Origin: Oreohelix idahoensis
Lineage: Eukaryota; Mollusca; Gastropoda; Stylommatophora; Oreohelicidae
NCBI GenBank assembly: GCA_024509875.1
Contig: JAMPIV010022916.1
Span: 248,001 to 312,000 of the forward strand
Reading direction: 5' to 3'
DNA length: 64,000 nt
The notes beneath the pieces are model-generated. The model saw only the letters and a program-made list of their open reading frames with translations. It did no database searches and had not been told where the DNA came from. The position numbers were made by a program, and so were the translations under genes. Each line of letters starts with the position of its first letter. Within the stretch, counting starts at the first letter, position 1. Positions 12,061 through 25,514 of this stretch are shown one piece after another.

Positions 12061-12447
12061 ACATTTTTGCAAAGATGTTTACAAATTGAACTGCACTTAC
12101 CTCCAGATGCCGTCTCCGGTCAGGTTGACATTTCCTGCCCTGCTATTATTTTTAGCATGAAGTCGACCCTGCTTCTCGTGTCTTCCGATGCAGGTCTCCT
12201 ACACAATACCCCTCCTGCTGAATTGCTTGATCCTGATGCTACCTTGAAGACCAATCGTTACGCATCCTTGAATATCTGGGTTACACACTTCACGCACATT
12301 TCCAGTTCAGATAGGAAAGTCCAACAGCCATTATTTACGGAGAGCTGTTACATTTTCGTCCGCAAGAAAGACATTGCCGAATCTGCCAGTACATGGACAG
12401 TTACCCTCGTGACCTACTTTCGACCACTGCTGATGGAGATCCACTAA
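12061..12447 (+). CDS. element F small ORF2 (unit 1), unrecognised
   Basis: About 128 codons open after an in-frame stop at 12057; there is no ATG until codon 31 (MKSTLLLVSSDAG). It follows ORF1 by about 85 bp. No domain is recognised. The same frame is interrupted by one inserted T in unit 2, which argues against strong constraint. It may be noncoding internal sequence that happens to be open. Confidence 0.25.
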   Translation, partial: TFLQRCLQIELHLPPDAVSGQVDISCPAIIFSMKSTLLLVSSDAGLLHNTPPAELLDPDATLKTNRYASLNIWVTHFTHISSSDRKVQQPLFTESCYIFVRKKDIAESASTWTVTLVTYFRPLLMEIH

Positions 12448-13525
12448 CTCAGACGATCTCTGCAGTCCTGATATATTGTAGTTGATGTAGTTCCTTTTTA
12501 CACGCGTTAGCGTCATTATGTCACATTATTTTGACTAATGTAATATTTGACCATCTTGTATGCCCCTGTGATTTTTTTTTGGTTTTTTTTTTGTGTTTTT
12601 CTTTTTGACATGTTTCTGACGTAAGATTTTGCCCAGATTTTTTTAAGGTTTACATCGTTCTGTTGTACCAAATAAAAGTGATTAACTAATGTACATCTTC
12701 ACCCGCCACTAATGTTGGCATCATTCACGATTTATTATGATGATGACACCATATTGCATTATGATTGTTTGAATTTTCGGTTATTGTTACACCGACACTC
12801 ATACATGTGATTTAACTATTTGCCCATTTATATATTCTATACCATTGTCCATTGATTACCATGTTTCCATTCCATTCATTGTTTCCGGTTATTGTTTATA
12901 CCGGCGTAGTCATTTTTTTTAATGAGACTTACCCATTTTGCCCATACTTTGCCACCAAGTTCTGTGGTTCTGTTTCCATTTGTTCCATTCATATTTTTTT
13001 TCATCACCCACTTCAGTGAAGTGTAGGGTGACAGCCTTTTTATGTGCACCCGCCATATTTTTTTTTGCCAGTTTTTTTTTTCCTTGCGACGTTAACTCGC
13101 TTGTCATGTTATTTTATGTTTTATGATTCGCACAAGTGTGAGAGATATTGATGACTATAAACCCATAAAGCGTTTTGTTAGTTCGTTGATGATTGTTAGT
13201 TACTGTTCTATTTTGCCCATATATTTTTTTTTGCCACTTATTAGTACTATTTGTAGCTACCATAACCTCCATAGTTTTTTTCTTCCCATGTGTCCCTCGA
13301 TTATGTTATGTCCATCAGTCCCTACCCCTTCATGATCGATTTTTGTGTGTGAAATGTTAATGGTGTTATTTCAAAAATCATTCCCATCTATTGTTTATTG
13401 TAGTCCTTCTGACATGATTTATGGTGGGATACATGAATCCGAATAATTTTGTTTTAGAGTTAGTAAATTTTTTTCTAGGGAATAAAGTGTCTCCTACGGG
13501 ATACACTTTAGTGGCCCCGGGCGTA
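12448..13525 (+). other. element F unit 1, 3' internal region without a gene
   Basis: T-rich sequence up to terminal repeat B, ending GTGGCCCCGGGCGTA. It is repeated almost base for base at 15710-16787. No ORF with a recognisable domain and no clean polypurine tract are seen. Confidence 0.6.
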
Positions 13526-14286
13526 TGTGACAGTACGGACTGTTACGTCGGATTTACACTAAGGTGCTGCCACTTAATTATAGTTAGGGTAAGAATACTT
13601 AGCAAGATTTAACACTAAGTATTTGAACGTGTCTAGTTAGTGTAATAACACTAGTCACAAATCCTATGAGTGATTTAATTAAAGGTTAAGAAATGACGTC
13701 ATCGAACTTGGGGTAGAATTGCCCAGTAGTTAGGGCGGAAGTGATGGTTTGAGAGAAGGGGGTTAAGTGAGTTGGTTTTAGGCACGAGACGAGCGAGGCA
13801 GTGATTTTGGGGTTTGGACCATCTTGTAAGTTCGATGGCTGTGTGTTATTTCATGGGATGACTGGTTTGTATACCACAGAAGCACATGTATTTATGAACT
13901 ATTATGAGGTTGTCAGAGTGTGCAGACACTTAATAAAGGTGTTCATTCATATTTAATCCAGCTTGAACTTATTTCCTGAACGTCAGTAGGAAGTGTCGTT
14001 TGTTTACATCAGGTAATAGAGAAAAGAATATTACCATATTTTCGACGATCATGCAGCCTAAAACATAAACACAGTTACGAGTCTCCAAAAGAATCACCTG
14101 GGTTATGTTCCTATTCTGTAATCACCATCTCTGGCAGTCGTCAGTAAAACAACAGATGATCATTGATAAAAGATTCCACCCCATTCTCACACTGTCACCC
14201 TAGACTTGATTTGTCACCGTGACCAAGCCAAGGTCACATCTAACTTGATTTGATGCCGTTCCCGTCCACTCCCCCGGCCACATAAC
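13526..14286 (+). repeat. element F terminal repeat B (shared middle copy, 761 bp)
   Basis: Begins TGTGACAGTACGG and ends CCGGCCACATAAC. Same length as copy C with only scattered substitutions. It is bordered on the left by the 3' end of unit 1 and on the right by the leader of unit 2, so it serves both units. Confidence 0.9.
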
Positions 14287-14380
14287 TTGATTTGGTGCCG
14301 TTGACCAGCTCGTAACTGCCTTTTTACGATGGATTCAGCTATTTGATTTGGTGCCCGTGACCAGCTCGTAACTGTTTTTT

Positions 14381-15237
14381 ATGATGGATTCACCCATTCA
14401 ACAGCTAGAGCATCAAGTATTTTTGTTGCAAAAGAAAAACCACCTGCTTCAACAACAATTGTCACAGCAACAAACAGCTGCTGGAAGGGCACACTGGAAC
14501 AGTCTCAATAAAAGACACTGTCGCATTACAGTGAGAAACGTTATCAATGTAATCAAACAAGGAAAGATAATTGAAATAAATAATGTTACCAGTGACCAAC
14601 AAAGATGTATGGTAACGACAGAAAATGGACTATCCCTTCAGACCCCGCTTTTCCTCCCTCTGTTCATCTCTCTTCTGACCCCGCTTTTCCTCCTTATGGT
14701 TATTTTCCTCCGCCTCCCTCCGACCTTGATACAGAACATGAGACTGACTCTTCAGATGTTGAACCTTCTCTTTTTCCTTATGGTTATTTTCCTCCGCCTC
14801 CCTCCGACCTTGATACAGAACATGAGACTGACTCTTCAGATGTTGAACCTTCTCTTCCTCCTTATGGTTATTTTCCTCCACCTCCCTCTGGTTATTTTTC
14901 TCCCCCTTCCTCTGATCTTGACTCTTCCCCCGATTATTCTTCTTTTGATATTGGACCTGATGTTCCTCTTCCCTCAGCTCGTTTTCTCTTTAGACGTCGT
15001 CATCCAAAATTCATTTACGATTCTGTTCCCTTTCCTAAGCCCCTTCACCAGCGGGCCGCCCATGTACGAACCCGTTTTCGTCGCTCCCGTGGTTCTGTTC
15101 ATTCTCCTTACCGTAGTCCCTCTCCTCCGCCTCTCCCTCCCCCTGTCACACCTCCGTCCCGTAGATTGCGTGTTCCCCTCCGTTATCCTCATACCAGTCC
15201 GCAGCCTCCACCCCGACCCTCCCGTTGTTTCCCGTAG
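14381..15237 (+). pseudogene. element F ORF1, second copy, frameshifting 322-bp deletion
   Basis: Starts at the same ATGATG context as the copy at 10798 and is nearly identical for the first 252 bp. At 14632/14633 a block equal to 11050-11371 of the first copy is missing. The loss is 322 bp, not a multiple of three, so translation leaves the original frame after 84 residues and enters the alternative leucine-rich frame, ending at 15304. The original frame stays open downstream to 15237, including both 29-residue units and the Arg/Ser tail. The copy should therefore not make the full protein. Confidence 0.8.
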
Positions 15238-15322
15238 TCCATGCCATTGTTCCTACATCCCAACCTACACAGTACGATCCTCGCCTGTTATTGTAAGCCA
15301 TTGAAAGATTGGAAGCAATGAA

Positions 15323-15709
15323 CATTTTTGCAAAGATGTTTACAAATTGAACTGCACTTACCTCCAGATGCCGTCTCCGGTCAGGTTGACATTTCCTGCC
15401 CTGCTATTATTTTTTACCATGAAGTCGACCCTGCTTCTCGTGTCTTCCGATGCAGGTCTCCTACACAATACCCCTCCTGCTGAATTGCTTGATCCTGATG
15501 CTACCTTGAAGATCAATCGTTACGCATCCTTGAATATCTGGGTTACACACTTCACGCACATTTCCAGTTCAGATAGGAAAGTCCAACAGCCATTATTTAC
15601 GGAGAGCTGTTACATTTTCGTCCGCAAGAAAGACATTGCCGAATCTGCCAGTACATGGACAGTTACCCTCGTGACCTACTTTCGACCACTGCTGATGGAG
15701 ATCCACTAA
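15323..15709 (+). pseudogene. element F small ORF2, second copy with 1-bp shift
   Basis: Equivalent of 12061-12447. One extra T in the T-run near 15411 shifts the frame relative to unit 1; the MKSTLLLVSSDAG segment remains open. No function can be assigned. Confidence 0.3.
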
Positions 15710-16787
15710 CTCAGACGATCTCTGCAGTCCTGATATATTGTAGTTGATGTAGTTCCTTTTTACACGCGTTAGCGTCATTATGTCACATTATTTTGACTAA
15801 TGTAATATTTGACCATCTTGTATGCCCCTATGATTTTTTTTTGGTTTTTTTTTTTTGTGTTTTTCTTTTTGCCATGTTTCTGACGTAAGATTTTGCCCAG
15901 ATTTTTTTAAGGTTTACATCGTTCTGTTGTACCAAATAAAAGTGATTAACTAATGTACATCTTCACCCGCCACTAATGTTGGCATCATTCACGATTTATT
16001 ATGATGATGACACCATATTGCATTATGATTGTTTGAATTTTCGGTTATTGTTACACCGACACTCATACATGTGATTTAACTATTTGCCCATTTATATATT
16101 CTATACCATTGTCCATTGATTACCATGTTTCCATTCCATTCATTGTTTCCGGTTATTGTTTATACCGGCGTAGTCATTTTTTTAAATGAGACTTACCCAT
16201 TTTGCCCATACTTTGCCACCAAGTTCTGTGGTTCTGTTTCCATTTGTTCCATTCATATTTTTTTTTCATCACCCACTTCAGTGAAGTGTAGGGTGACCGC
16301 CTTTTTATGTGCACCCCCCATATTTTTTTTTGCCAGTTTTTTTTCCTTGCGACGTTAACTCGCTTGTCATGTTATTTTATGTTTTATGATTCGCACAAGT
16401 GTGAGAGATATTGATGACTATAAACCCATAAAGCGTTTTGTTAGTTCGTTGATGATTGTTAGTTACTGTTCTATTTTGCCCATATATTTTTTTTTGCCAC
16501 TTATTAGTACTATTTGTAGCTACCATAACCTCCATAGTTTTTTCTTCCCATGTGTCCCTCGTTTATGTTATGTCCATCAGTCCCTACCCCTTCATGATCG
16601 ATTTTTGTGTGTGAAATGTTAATGGTGTTATTTCAAAAATCATTCCCATCTATTGTTTATTGTAGTCCTTCTGACATGATTTATGGTGGGATACATGAAT
16701 CCGAATAATTTTGTTTTAGAGTTAGTAAATTTTTTTCTAGGGAATAAAGTGTCTCCTACGGGATACACTTTAGTGGCCCCGGGCGTA
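15710..16787 (+). other. element F unit 2, 3' internal region without a gene
   Basis: Near-identical copy of 12448-13525, with differences mostly in T-run lengths. It ends GGGCGTA directly before terminal repeat C. Confidence 0.6.
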
Positions 16788-17548
16788 TGTGACAGTACGG
16801 ACTGTTACGTCGGATTTAAACTAAGGTGCTGCCACTTAATTATAGTTAGGGTAAGAATACTTAGCAAGATTTAACACTAAGTATTTGAACGTGTCTAGTT
16901 AGTGTAATAACACTAGTCACAAATCCTATGAGTGATTTAATTAAAGGTTAAGAAATGACGTCATCGAACTTGGGGTAGAATTGCCCAGTAGTTAGGGCGG
17001 AAGTGATGGTTTGAGAGAAGGGGGTTAAGTGAGTTGGTTTTAGGCACGAGACGAGCGAGGCAGTGATTTTGGGGTTTGGACCATCTTGTAAGTTCGATGG
17101 CTGTGTGTTATTTCATGGGATGACTGGTTTGTATACCACAGAAGCACATTTATTTATGAACTATTATGAGGTTGTCAGAGTGTGCAGACACTTAATAAAG
17201 GTGTTCATTCATATTTAATCCAGCTTGAACTTATTTCCTGAACGTCAGTAGGAAGTGTCGTTTGTTTACATCAGGTAATAGAGAAAAGAATATTACCATA
17301 TTTTCGACGATCATGCAGCCTAAAACATAAACACAGTTACGAGTCTCCAAAAGAATCACATGGGTTGTGTTCCTATTCTGTAATCACCATCTCTGGCAGT
17401 CGTCAGTAAAACAACAGATGAACATTGATAAAAGATTCCACCCCATTCTCACCCTGTCACACTAGACTTGATTTGTCACCGTGACCAAGCCAAGGTCACA
17501 TCTAACTTGATTTGATGCCGTTCCCGTCCACTCCCCCGGCCACATAAC
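16788..17548 (+). repeat. element F terminal repeat C (761 bp)
   Basis: Right-hand terminal repeat, TGTGACAGTACGG to CCACATAAC, followed by a 12-bp TA run and then unrelated sequence. It is collinear with copy B. Confidence 0.9.
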
Positions 17549-17560
17549 ATATATATATAT

Positions 17561-19248
17561 GGGCAAGTAACCCTCCAAAACATAACAGACGGAAATAATT
17601 ATGTTTTGTTCATTCTGCTGCATGTCCTGATGACGGTATTAATTCTCATGTGGTGATGTCATTTCTTTCTATTAAATTTCTAATTTATTGGAACTTTGTT
17701 TGTTAAAGTTTTCATGCCATACGGTCAGGGATAGCTGCAACCACGAAGAAAAAATGGAAAGGCCTTCGTGCTTTTTTTTTAAAAAATTAGGTGTTCAATT
17801 TAGTTTTCACGATACTATGAGCACATTTTTCCTAATTTCCTCAAAAGCTGGTGGGATTTTTACATTGTTCGTTATACGACGTTTTACGCGGACAATTAGT
17901 AAAATAGACATAAGCATAGAGATGTGCGAGGAATTTACGTACATCTTAAATTTTAAAACACACGTACACATACACGATCCAAAGCACTGGTTAACCGGAG
18001 TTAATCCAACCTCCCCATTCCCCAACCCCACCTTTACCATATCCCAAACAATATTGACTACGCCTGTGCGTTCTGATTTCTTTCCGACCAAGAGAATAAC
18101 CGTCTCGAAGATTTGATCCATACCAGACAAATCTGTTGACATAGAAGTCATTACCCCTAGCATTAAACGTGATGGCTGTAAACAACCTGGCCCGCGTAGA
18201 GAGGTCATTATCTAAGTGGTCTTTAGAAGAAGGAAGAACTATAAAGAAGCAACCTCCCGAATCCTCATTCATTTCCACTTCGCTCTTGTATTTGTTATAA
18301 ATGTCGATAATTTAATCCACACGAATGTCACTTTTGTCAATGGGCAGACAGGGAATCGAAATGTTATTACTGTCTGTTCACTTTAAAGGTATTAAGACTT
18401 CAAAATACGGGCTTTTACTAAATTAAGTCGTGCGGATTGTCCGAAAATGCTGGACGTAATGAAAAGACCCCGTTTCCCGCATCCTACAGTTTCCATTTGT
18501 GGAAATCTGAGAGAATATTTGAAGATTTTTTTTTTTTTTTTTTTGAAAGTCGCCAGTAGATTTGAGATAATATGGAGGTCAAAGTAGTCATTGAAATGAA
18601 GGAAATATAAAATTATAACATTTGTCAAAATTTTACTCTCGTGTGAAATTTATGTTGTGACAGGGACAGGTCGGGGGCTCAACTCATGAAATATTCTTGT
18701 TTCGCAGGATTCAAAAATCTTTAAATACTAGATACATGATTTACTGAAGTTTTGCTTTTTCTTTCTTTATTTTTTTTTTTATTGTTACACGCTAGTTTGC
18801 TACGACTAGACTATTGGTGGGCAATAGGATTTGATGTCAAGCCACACATATGGCGAATTTTATGATTTAATTGCCACTTCAAAGAAAAGAAACGTGCCTG
18901 ACTGCTTTTATTAAAGAAGAAAATTCAGAAATTCCCTTCAGTGACTTTATCCAAGCCTTGTTCTTGCTTAGTATCAAACACAATGTTAGAAGAAATAGCA
19001 GAGCCCAGCAACAAGACGAGAAATTCAGGGGGCTGACAGACCACCCAATGTACCAGAGAATAAATGGACCTGGAAAGAAAAGACTGAAGCCATGCATCTT
19101 AATTGTTGTTGTTGTTGTTGTTTGCGTTCGCTCTTAGCCATATCTCTATCTTACAATTCTGGCAATTAGTTTTGAGCGGTATGTACGTTGTGTCGTAGTT
19201 TACAGCTATGCTGTGATATCTGCGCCTTTCAGCCCGACACATCCGATT
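17561..19248. other. no feature recognised
   Basis: AT-rich sequence with T-runs at 18526-18545 and 18769-18780 and a GTT-run near 19103. Overlapping open frames at 17688-18278 on both strands show no domain. I see no repeat ends. Confidence 0.5.
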
Positions 19249-19249
19249 T

Positions 19250-20880
<1,631 letters not shown>

Positions 20881-21122
20881 ATATTCAAGTTGACGGCGAG
20901 AGTGAACGAAAAAGAAGGAACACAAATAAGTGACGAAATCTCGCTTGAAGAAAGGAAAAAAGCAAGTCTGTTCCAGAAGTCACGAACAATGTTGCATTGG
21001 GCTGTACAATTGTTAACGCATTATATCTGGTTCGTCGCCTTTTGTGAAGGATTTAAACAATGGTTCTGGCCAGTTAAGCCCCCAGTTGGTGTAATCCAAC
21101 GAAAGCCCTGTTATACGTAATG

Positions 21123-21234
<112 letters not shown>

Positions 21235-21454
21235 TGTGTGTAATTATTAAATAGTCTTGCTCATACGTTTGCTTTCATACTTCTAATGACTGAATAAACA
21301 ATTATTTGTTTTGTTTAAAACCACATACAACGAATTTAATAGTCAATTAGTTAGTTCAACAAGTTAAAATAAGGATTAAATGGGGGTGAAAGGTAAATTA
21401 AATTGTTCCTCACAGAGGTTGGATTGGGGCGCTATCAATGTCCGTGTTTTGCTG

Positions 21455-21565
21455 TTGCCTGTGCCAAAAAAAAATTAACTCCAGATGAGTCCTGCAGCTG
21501 TGGTTCACCAATTCTGTGATGAATGAAGCCTTCACCACACTCTCTTCCACTGTAGGCGGTTAAGG
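21455..21565 (+). pseudogene. possible LINE C-terminal zinc-knuckle fragment
   Basis: A plus-strand reading through one stop gives TPDESCSCGSPIL and then a CCACxxCTC-encoded histidine/cysteine pair, resembling the CxCG...H...C motif near the end of many LINE ORF2 proteins. It is only about 35 codons long and has stops and no flanking domain, so this is a weak call. Confidence 0.3.
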
Positions 21566-21934
21566 TGGATGCTTTTATTTCACAATAGCGGCCTGAATAC
21601 CTCAAATCGTCTGATGGCTTGTAACCACGAACTTTAGACAAATAGAAAGAAACAAATGCCTGCTAAGTACATTTGTTCGCCGCAAACTAACAGGCCCATT
21701 GTCATGCTCTCCACCCACCAATGTTAACCTCTCAGAAGAATTAAATTCCCGAGGACACAGTTTAACTCAGGGAATATGATGAAAATTCACCAATATCCTT
21801 CTGGGTGTTAACTAGGAAATTGCGTCTGGAGTGCGTGAATAATGATTTGCCTGAATTACAATTAAAAAAGGTACATAAATCTCACAAGATAATATGTTAC
21901 ACCTTAGGCACATGTGATGTAATCATCCCTCATT

Positions 21935-22110
21935 ACTCATCACTACTCCAGTCGGAGTCTGGGGTCGCTCTGCTGTCGGGTTTCCCGCACGACTAGTCAG
22001 AAACAATCACCAGCTCTTGCTGTAGTGGTTCATGCATATACTATTTTCATATGTTGAGGTTGCCAGCCTTGTATTTAACCACTTAGCAAGAAACCTGTAG
22101 AATTTACATT
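21935..22110 (-). repeat. dispersed repeat R1, copy f
   Basis: Reverse copy and the closest match to copy a: GGAGTCTGGGGTCGCTCTGC, AATCACCAGCTCTTGC, TAGTGGTTCATGCATA and ATATGTTGAGGTTGCCAGCC are the reverse complements of the copy a blocks with few changes. Confidence 0.55.
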
Positions 22111-22210
22111 AGTAAACAAATTGTTTACACTTACCTCAAAATTTTGGGAATACACAATCTCCTTGCACAGATTTAGACTGGACAGCTCTGTCTTAGATGC
22201 TTCGAAATCA

Positions 22211-22395
22211 CTTTGGTTTGGAAATTAAAGTTAATTCCTCTGACGGCGGGTGTTCTGCGCAATTCTGGACTGGGAAAACTTTTGTTTAATTCCTCTATGA
22301 CTTGGTCTGAGAAATTAGAGTTAATTCTTCTGACGGCGAATGTTCTGCGAAATCCTGGCCTGGGAAAACTTTTGTTAAATTCCTCTAAGACTTGT
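22211..22395 (+). repeat. two-unit tandem repeat, about 90 bp
   Basis: Unit 1 (from 22211) and unit 2 (from about 22300) share AAATTA(A/G)AGTTAATTC, CTGACGGCG, TGTTCTGCG, CTGGGAAAACTTTTGTT and AATTCCTCTA.GACTTG with about ten differences. Confidence 0.8.
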
Positions 22396-22890
22396 GATGA
22401 AATTCCTAAGTTTCCAGTCTTGTATTAAAAATGCGGGTTTACTTGTGAATTCCAAAGTTTTCCAATATTCGATCTGTTACTAATAGTTGTGGAATTTCTA
22501 AGTCCAATGTCTCCTTTTTCTTTCTGGCTTTTAGGAGTCGCTGATATGACTTGTGCTCTGCAGTCTCTCTGTGTGATCTGTGTCTATGTTTTCATCACAC
22601 TATATACTCAGTTCTTAGTATAAATCACAGATTGCACTTCCGACTAGTGTGCAGATAAAATTCATTGTTTGTTTCAGTTCCTCACAATGAACCAATCCAA
22701 TCGAATCTCGTTCAGCCCTACGTGGGTAGGGGCGTTTTTCAAATTCTAAAAATACCCTCACGTGTTTCAAAATATTAAATTTAATATCCACGCGTGACCT
22801 CTTACAGTGATAGCATATCGTTGCGTCAGACTTCCGCCGGCATCCTGTGCACAACTCATAAACACCATCTGTGAACTCATTTGAACAGAT
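22396..22890. other. no feature recognised
   Basis: Unremarkable AT-rich sequence between the tandem repeat and the inverted-repeat cluster. Confidence 0.45.
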
Positions 22891-23182
22891 CTACCAATAT
22901 TGTCTCTCCAGACAGATTATCGTGATAATCACACACAGGGATGGTCCCGTGAAACGATAAACGCATCTAGCACCTGTGTAATCTGCCCACCTCAGACGGC
23001 TATCTCAGACAGACAATATTGGCTTCTATAGATGTTGATCGGGCGAGACCGTCTTTTCATGATAAGAACATCGCTCGCTGACCGGTGATAATGACTGGGT
23101 ATTGATATGATAATACCCCAGTTCACCTGGCGGAACGTAAATAAGTCTGAGGAGTGGTCACCAAGATAAAGACGGTCCCATA
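22890..23182. repeat. pair of interleaved inverted repeats
   Basis: CCAATATTGTCT near 22892-22905 is mirrored by AGACAATATTGG near 23011-23022. GACCGTCTTTT near 23049-23059 is mirrored by AAAGACGGTC near 23168-23178. The arms are short and the spacings are each about 110 bp. It could be a decayed MITE pair or chance. Confidence 0.35.
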
Positions 23183-23574
23183 GCAAATACTTCCGTAGAG
23201 GAGTGGAGTGTTAGAGACTTTCTCCTACTAGATTCAGCATAAAGAGTAAAATAATGAATGAAAGGCCATAAAAATTGCCATATAATAATGACAGGGGAGA
23301 GAAAAATAAGAAAATATCACTCGCACGGGAATGTAATGCAATCCTGCCGGAGTGGACTTGAGATCGCACAACCGTATCGTCACACATGTGTCGACTAGCG
23401 AATTTATTGCGCATCACTGTAATAGTATTTTCACAAAGTAAGCAGTTTAGTCAATTATGTAGTCCTAACACAATTTTCCATAAAATGAGCAAGTTAGTTA
23501 GTTGGTAAATGTCTATATCGTCTTACAGTAAATTATACAACTTAGGTGATTCCTACTACACTGAGCATATGTGA

Positions 23575-23640
23575 ACATGCGCCCTAATATAATCGACTAG
23601 GTTGAACGGGACGCGCCACGCCAAAACGAGGTAATATTTT
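23575..23640 (+). repeat. module shared with the Helitron-like element
   Basis: GCGCCCTAATATAATC, TAGGTTGAACGGGACGCGCC and ACGCC match, with a few changes, GCGCTCTGATATAACC, TAGGGTGAAAGGAACGCGCC and TCGCC at 3023-3070. This suggests a second fragment of the same element family just before a TA array. Confidence 0.45.
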
Positions 23641-23644
23641 TTTT

Positions 23645-23786
<142 letters not shown>

Positions 23787-24009
23787 ATCTTCAGAAATTG
23801 AACAAATCTAGTGAATTGCGATAAATCTATATAGTATCTCAATGAAACGTTGAATCCATTTTAATATTGGTCAAAGAGATAGAGCATCAAAGATGAACTG
23901 CCATACTTATCAACATGTCTGTAACCTCCTTACATCGTGTACCAAAACAGAGTAATTTCCATTATGTTCTTCCTGGACCCTTAGCCGCTGACTGACAAAG
24001 CGCTCAGTG

Positions 24010-24370
24010 ACTAGTGCGCCTTTGGCTCTTGTAGGGCGGCAACAAACTCTCTACACTTAGCTAGTTCAGTGGACATCTTTCGTGCGGTACCCCAATTCTG
24101 GTTCATACTTTTAACCTCGGCCTTCACAGTTCTTCTCCATTTTACTTTGATCAGCCTCACTTTAGTCTTCTTTCTAGGGTTCATAGCATAGTAGTTCCGA
24201 TGATGGTGTTGAGGTCTCTTTTGAGGACATGGCCAAACCAGTTGCAACGTCTACTTAATATGATGGTGTGCATATCTTCTTGATTGTTCCGAATAAGTAG
24301 TTCTTGGTTGGTGATAGTATTCGGCCAAAAATTTCGGAGAATTGTCTTTAAGCATGTAAGCGCGTCATGA
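24010..24370 (-). pseudogene. LINE ORF2 C-terminal fragment
   Basis: Minus-strand reading gives, in order, CLKTILRNFWPN, then a CNWFGHVLKRD block, KVKWRRTVKAEVKSM and a final KCREFVAALQ. This series (CLRxIL, WxGHVLRRD, WRRTVEAE, WRxFVAAL) is the characteristic tail after the reverse transcriptase of a common LINE type found in many invertebrates. It has lost the frame near 24190 and lacks the reverse transcriptase. The 3' end faces left. Confidence 0.7.
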
Positions 24371-24589
24371 ATTCTGTTCCCACTTGTTGTCTAAATATAT
24401 TAAGTACATTTCTTTATATACTTTATTATACATTATTAAATAAGAGTTCGCCACATTTTCGGAATGCTATATGGCGACTGTCCCACATAGTTCGCGGGAG
24501 TCTGGGGAAGAAAAAAACAAATAAACACAATGTAACTATTGCTCCCTCAGACATAGAGTAAGGGTAAGTAATATGAAGTGCAAGGGGCT

Positions 24590-24715
24590 GAGAACCTAAT
24601 CGTGTGAAAGGAACGGCTACAGAAGTTACAGCTACAAGAGTACATGAATGCTACTGCATGAAGACCAGGTGCAATGATGACCCTAGACTCCGTAACACGC
24701 GAAAAGGAAAATGAT
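24590..24715 (+). repeat. dispersed repeat R1, copy g (weak)
   Basis: TACAGCTACAAGAGTACATGAATG, CTGCATGAAGACCAGG and CCTAGACTCCGTAACA follow the R1 order at low similarity. Confidence 0.3.
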
Positions 24716-25364
24716 GACGACGTTGACGATATGGTGGCAGGCAGTCGTCGGTGTGTGTCGTATGAGCCAGTAGAAATATAATCAGCGCCTTGTGAATGGC
24801 ATGCTGTTCATTTACACCACCAGAAGAGTTATCTGCCCATGAAATAGACACCCGCTCATCACTTCAGTGTTGTCCTTGTCAAAAGATTTCAAAAACATCA
24901 TCATTATTCTGACGTGAAGAATAAGGGGGACCCCCATTTCTCACCGTCCGCATTATCTTCGGGAGATACAACGTTTCATTCTCTCAGGGATGGCCAAAAT
25001 TCATCTCACGTCACATCCCATAGATCTCAGAGTGCCTGGTGATTTTATCAGGTGGTCCACACGACAAAGATGTTAGCTCTGATGGGTGCTGTGACTGGAA
25101 GCACAGCTGGAACCCTGAATTACGGAACAATGAGAACCTTGTGAACCCGGCGGTCTGGCGTCAATCTTAAACACGCCCCTCTTGTCATCCACTTTCTTGT
25201 TTGCCGTCCGTTTGTTAATATGCTGGAATCACCCAGGTATAGATTGTTCGACAGTAATTACTGTTGTTCGTAAGTAGATTTGCGATATCCGCCTTTGAAA
25301 CCTTAGTGACCAAACTGGGTAGTGTTTTCTTGACTTCGTTATTTTCTTTGCTTTGATTTATTGT
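24716..25364. other. no feature recognised
   Basis: No domain-bearing frame or repeat structure seen. Confidence 0.45.
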
Positions 25365-25425
25365 TGTGGTGGTAATAACAATATTAATAACAACAACAAT
25401 AGCAACAATAATAATAACAATACTT
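25365..25425. repeat. AAC/AAT-rich simple repeat
   Basis: Irregular AACAAT-type trinucleotides on the plus strand directly upstream of the 24-bp minisatellite. Confidence 0.7.
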
Positions 25426-25514
25426 GTCATTCATCTACATATAAAGGCAATGATTATAAAAATTAATGCAGAAGAAATTCTCCAGCTTGAACTTGGTAAG
25501 AAGAGCTCAATAAG

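Larger units (their letters stand above)
10463..17548 (+). mobile_element. tandem terminal-repeat element, LTR-internal-LTR-internal-LTR (element F)
   Basis: Three copies of a terminal repeat beginning TGTGACAGTACGG (10463, 13526, 16788) and ending CCACATAAC (10703, 14286, 17548) separate two near-identical internal regions. The middle and right repeats are both 761 bp. The outer flanks are TA arrays. Sharing of a middle repeat is what recombination between LTRs of two copies, or of one circular copy, produces. No reverse transcriptase, integrase or protease is visible, so the element is non-autonomous. Orientation follows the long ORF. It could be a LARD-like LTR retrotransposon relative; the ...AC rather than ...CA end leaves the class open. 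Confidence 0.75.
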
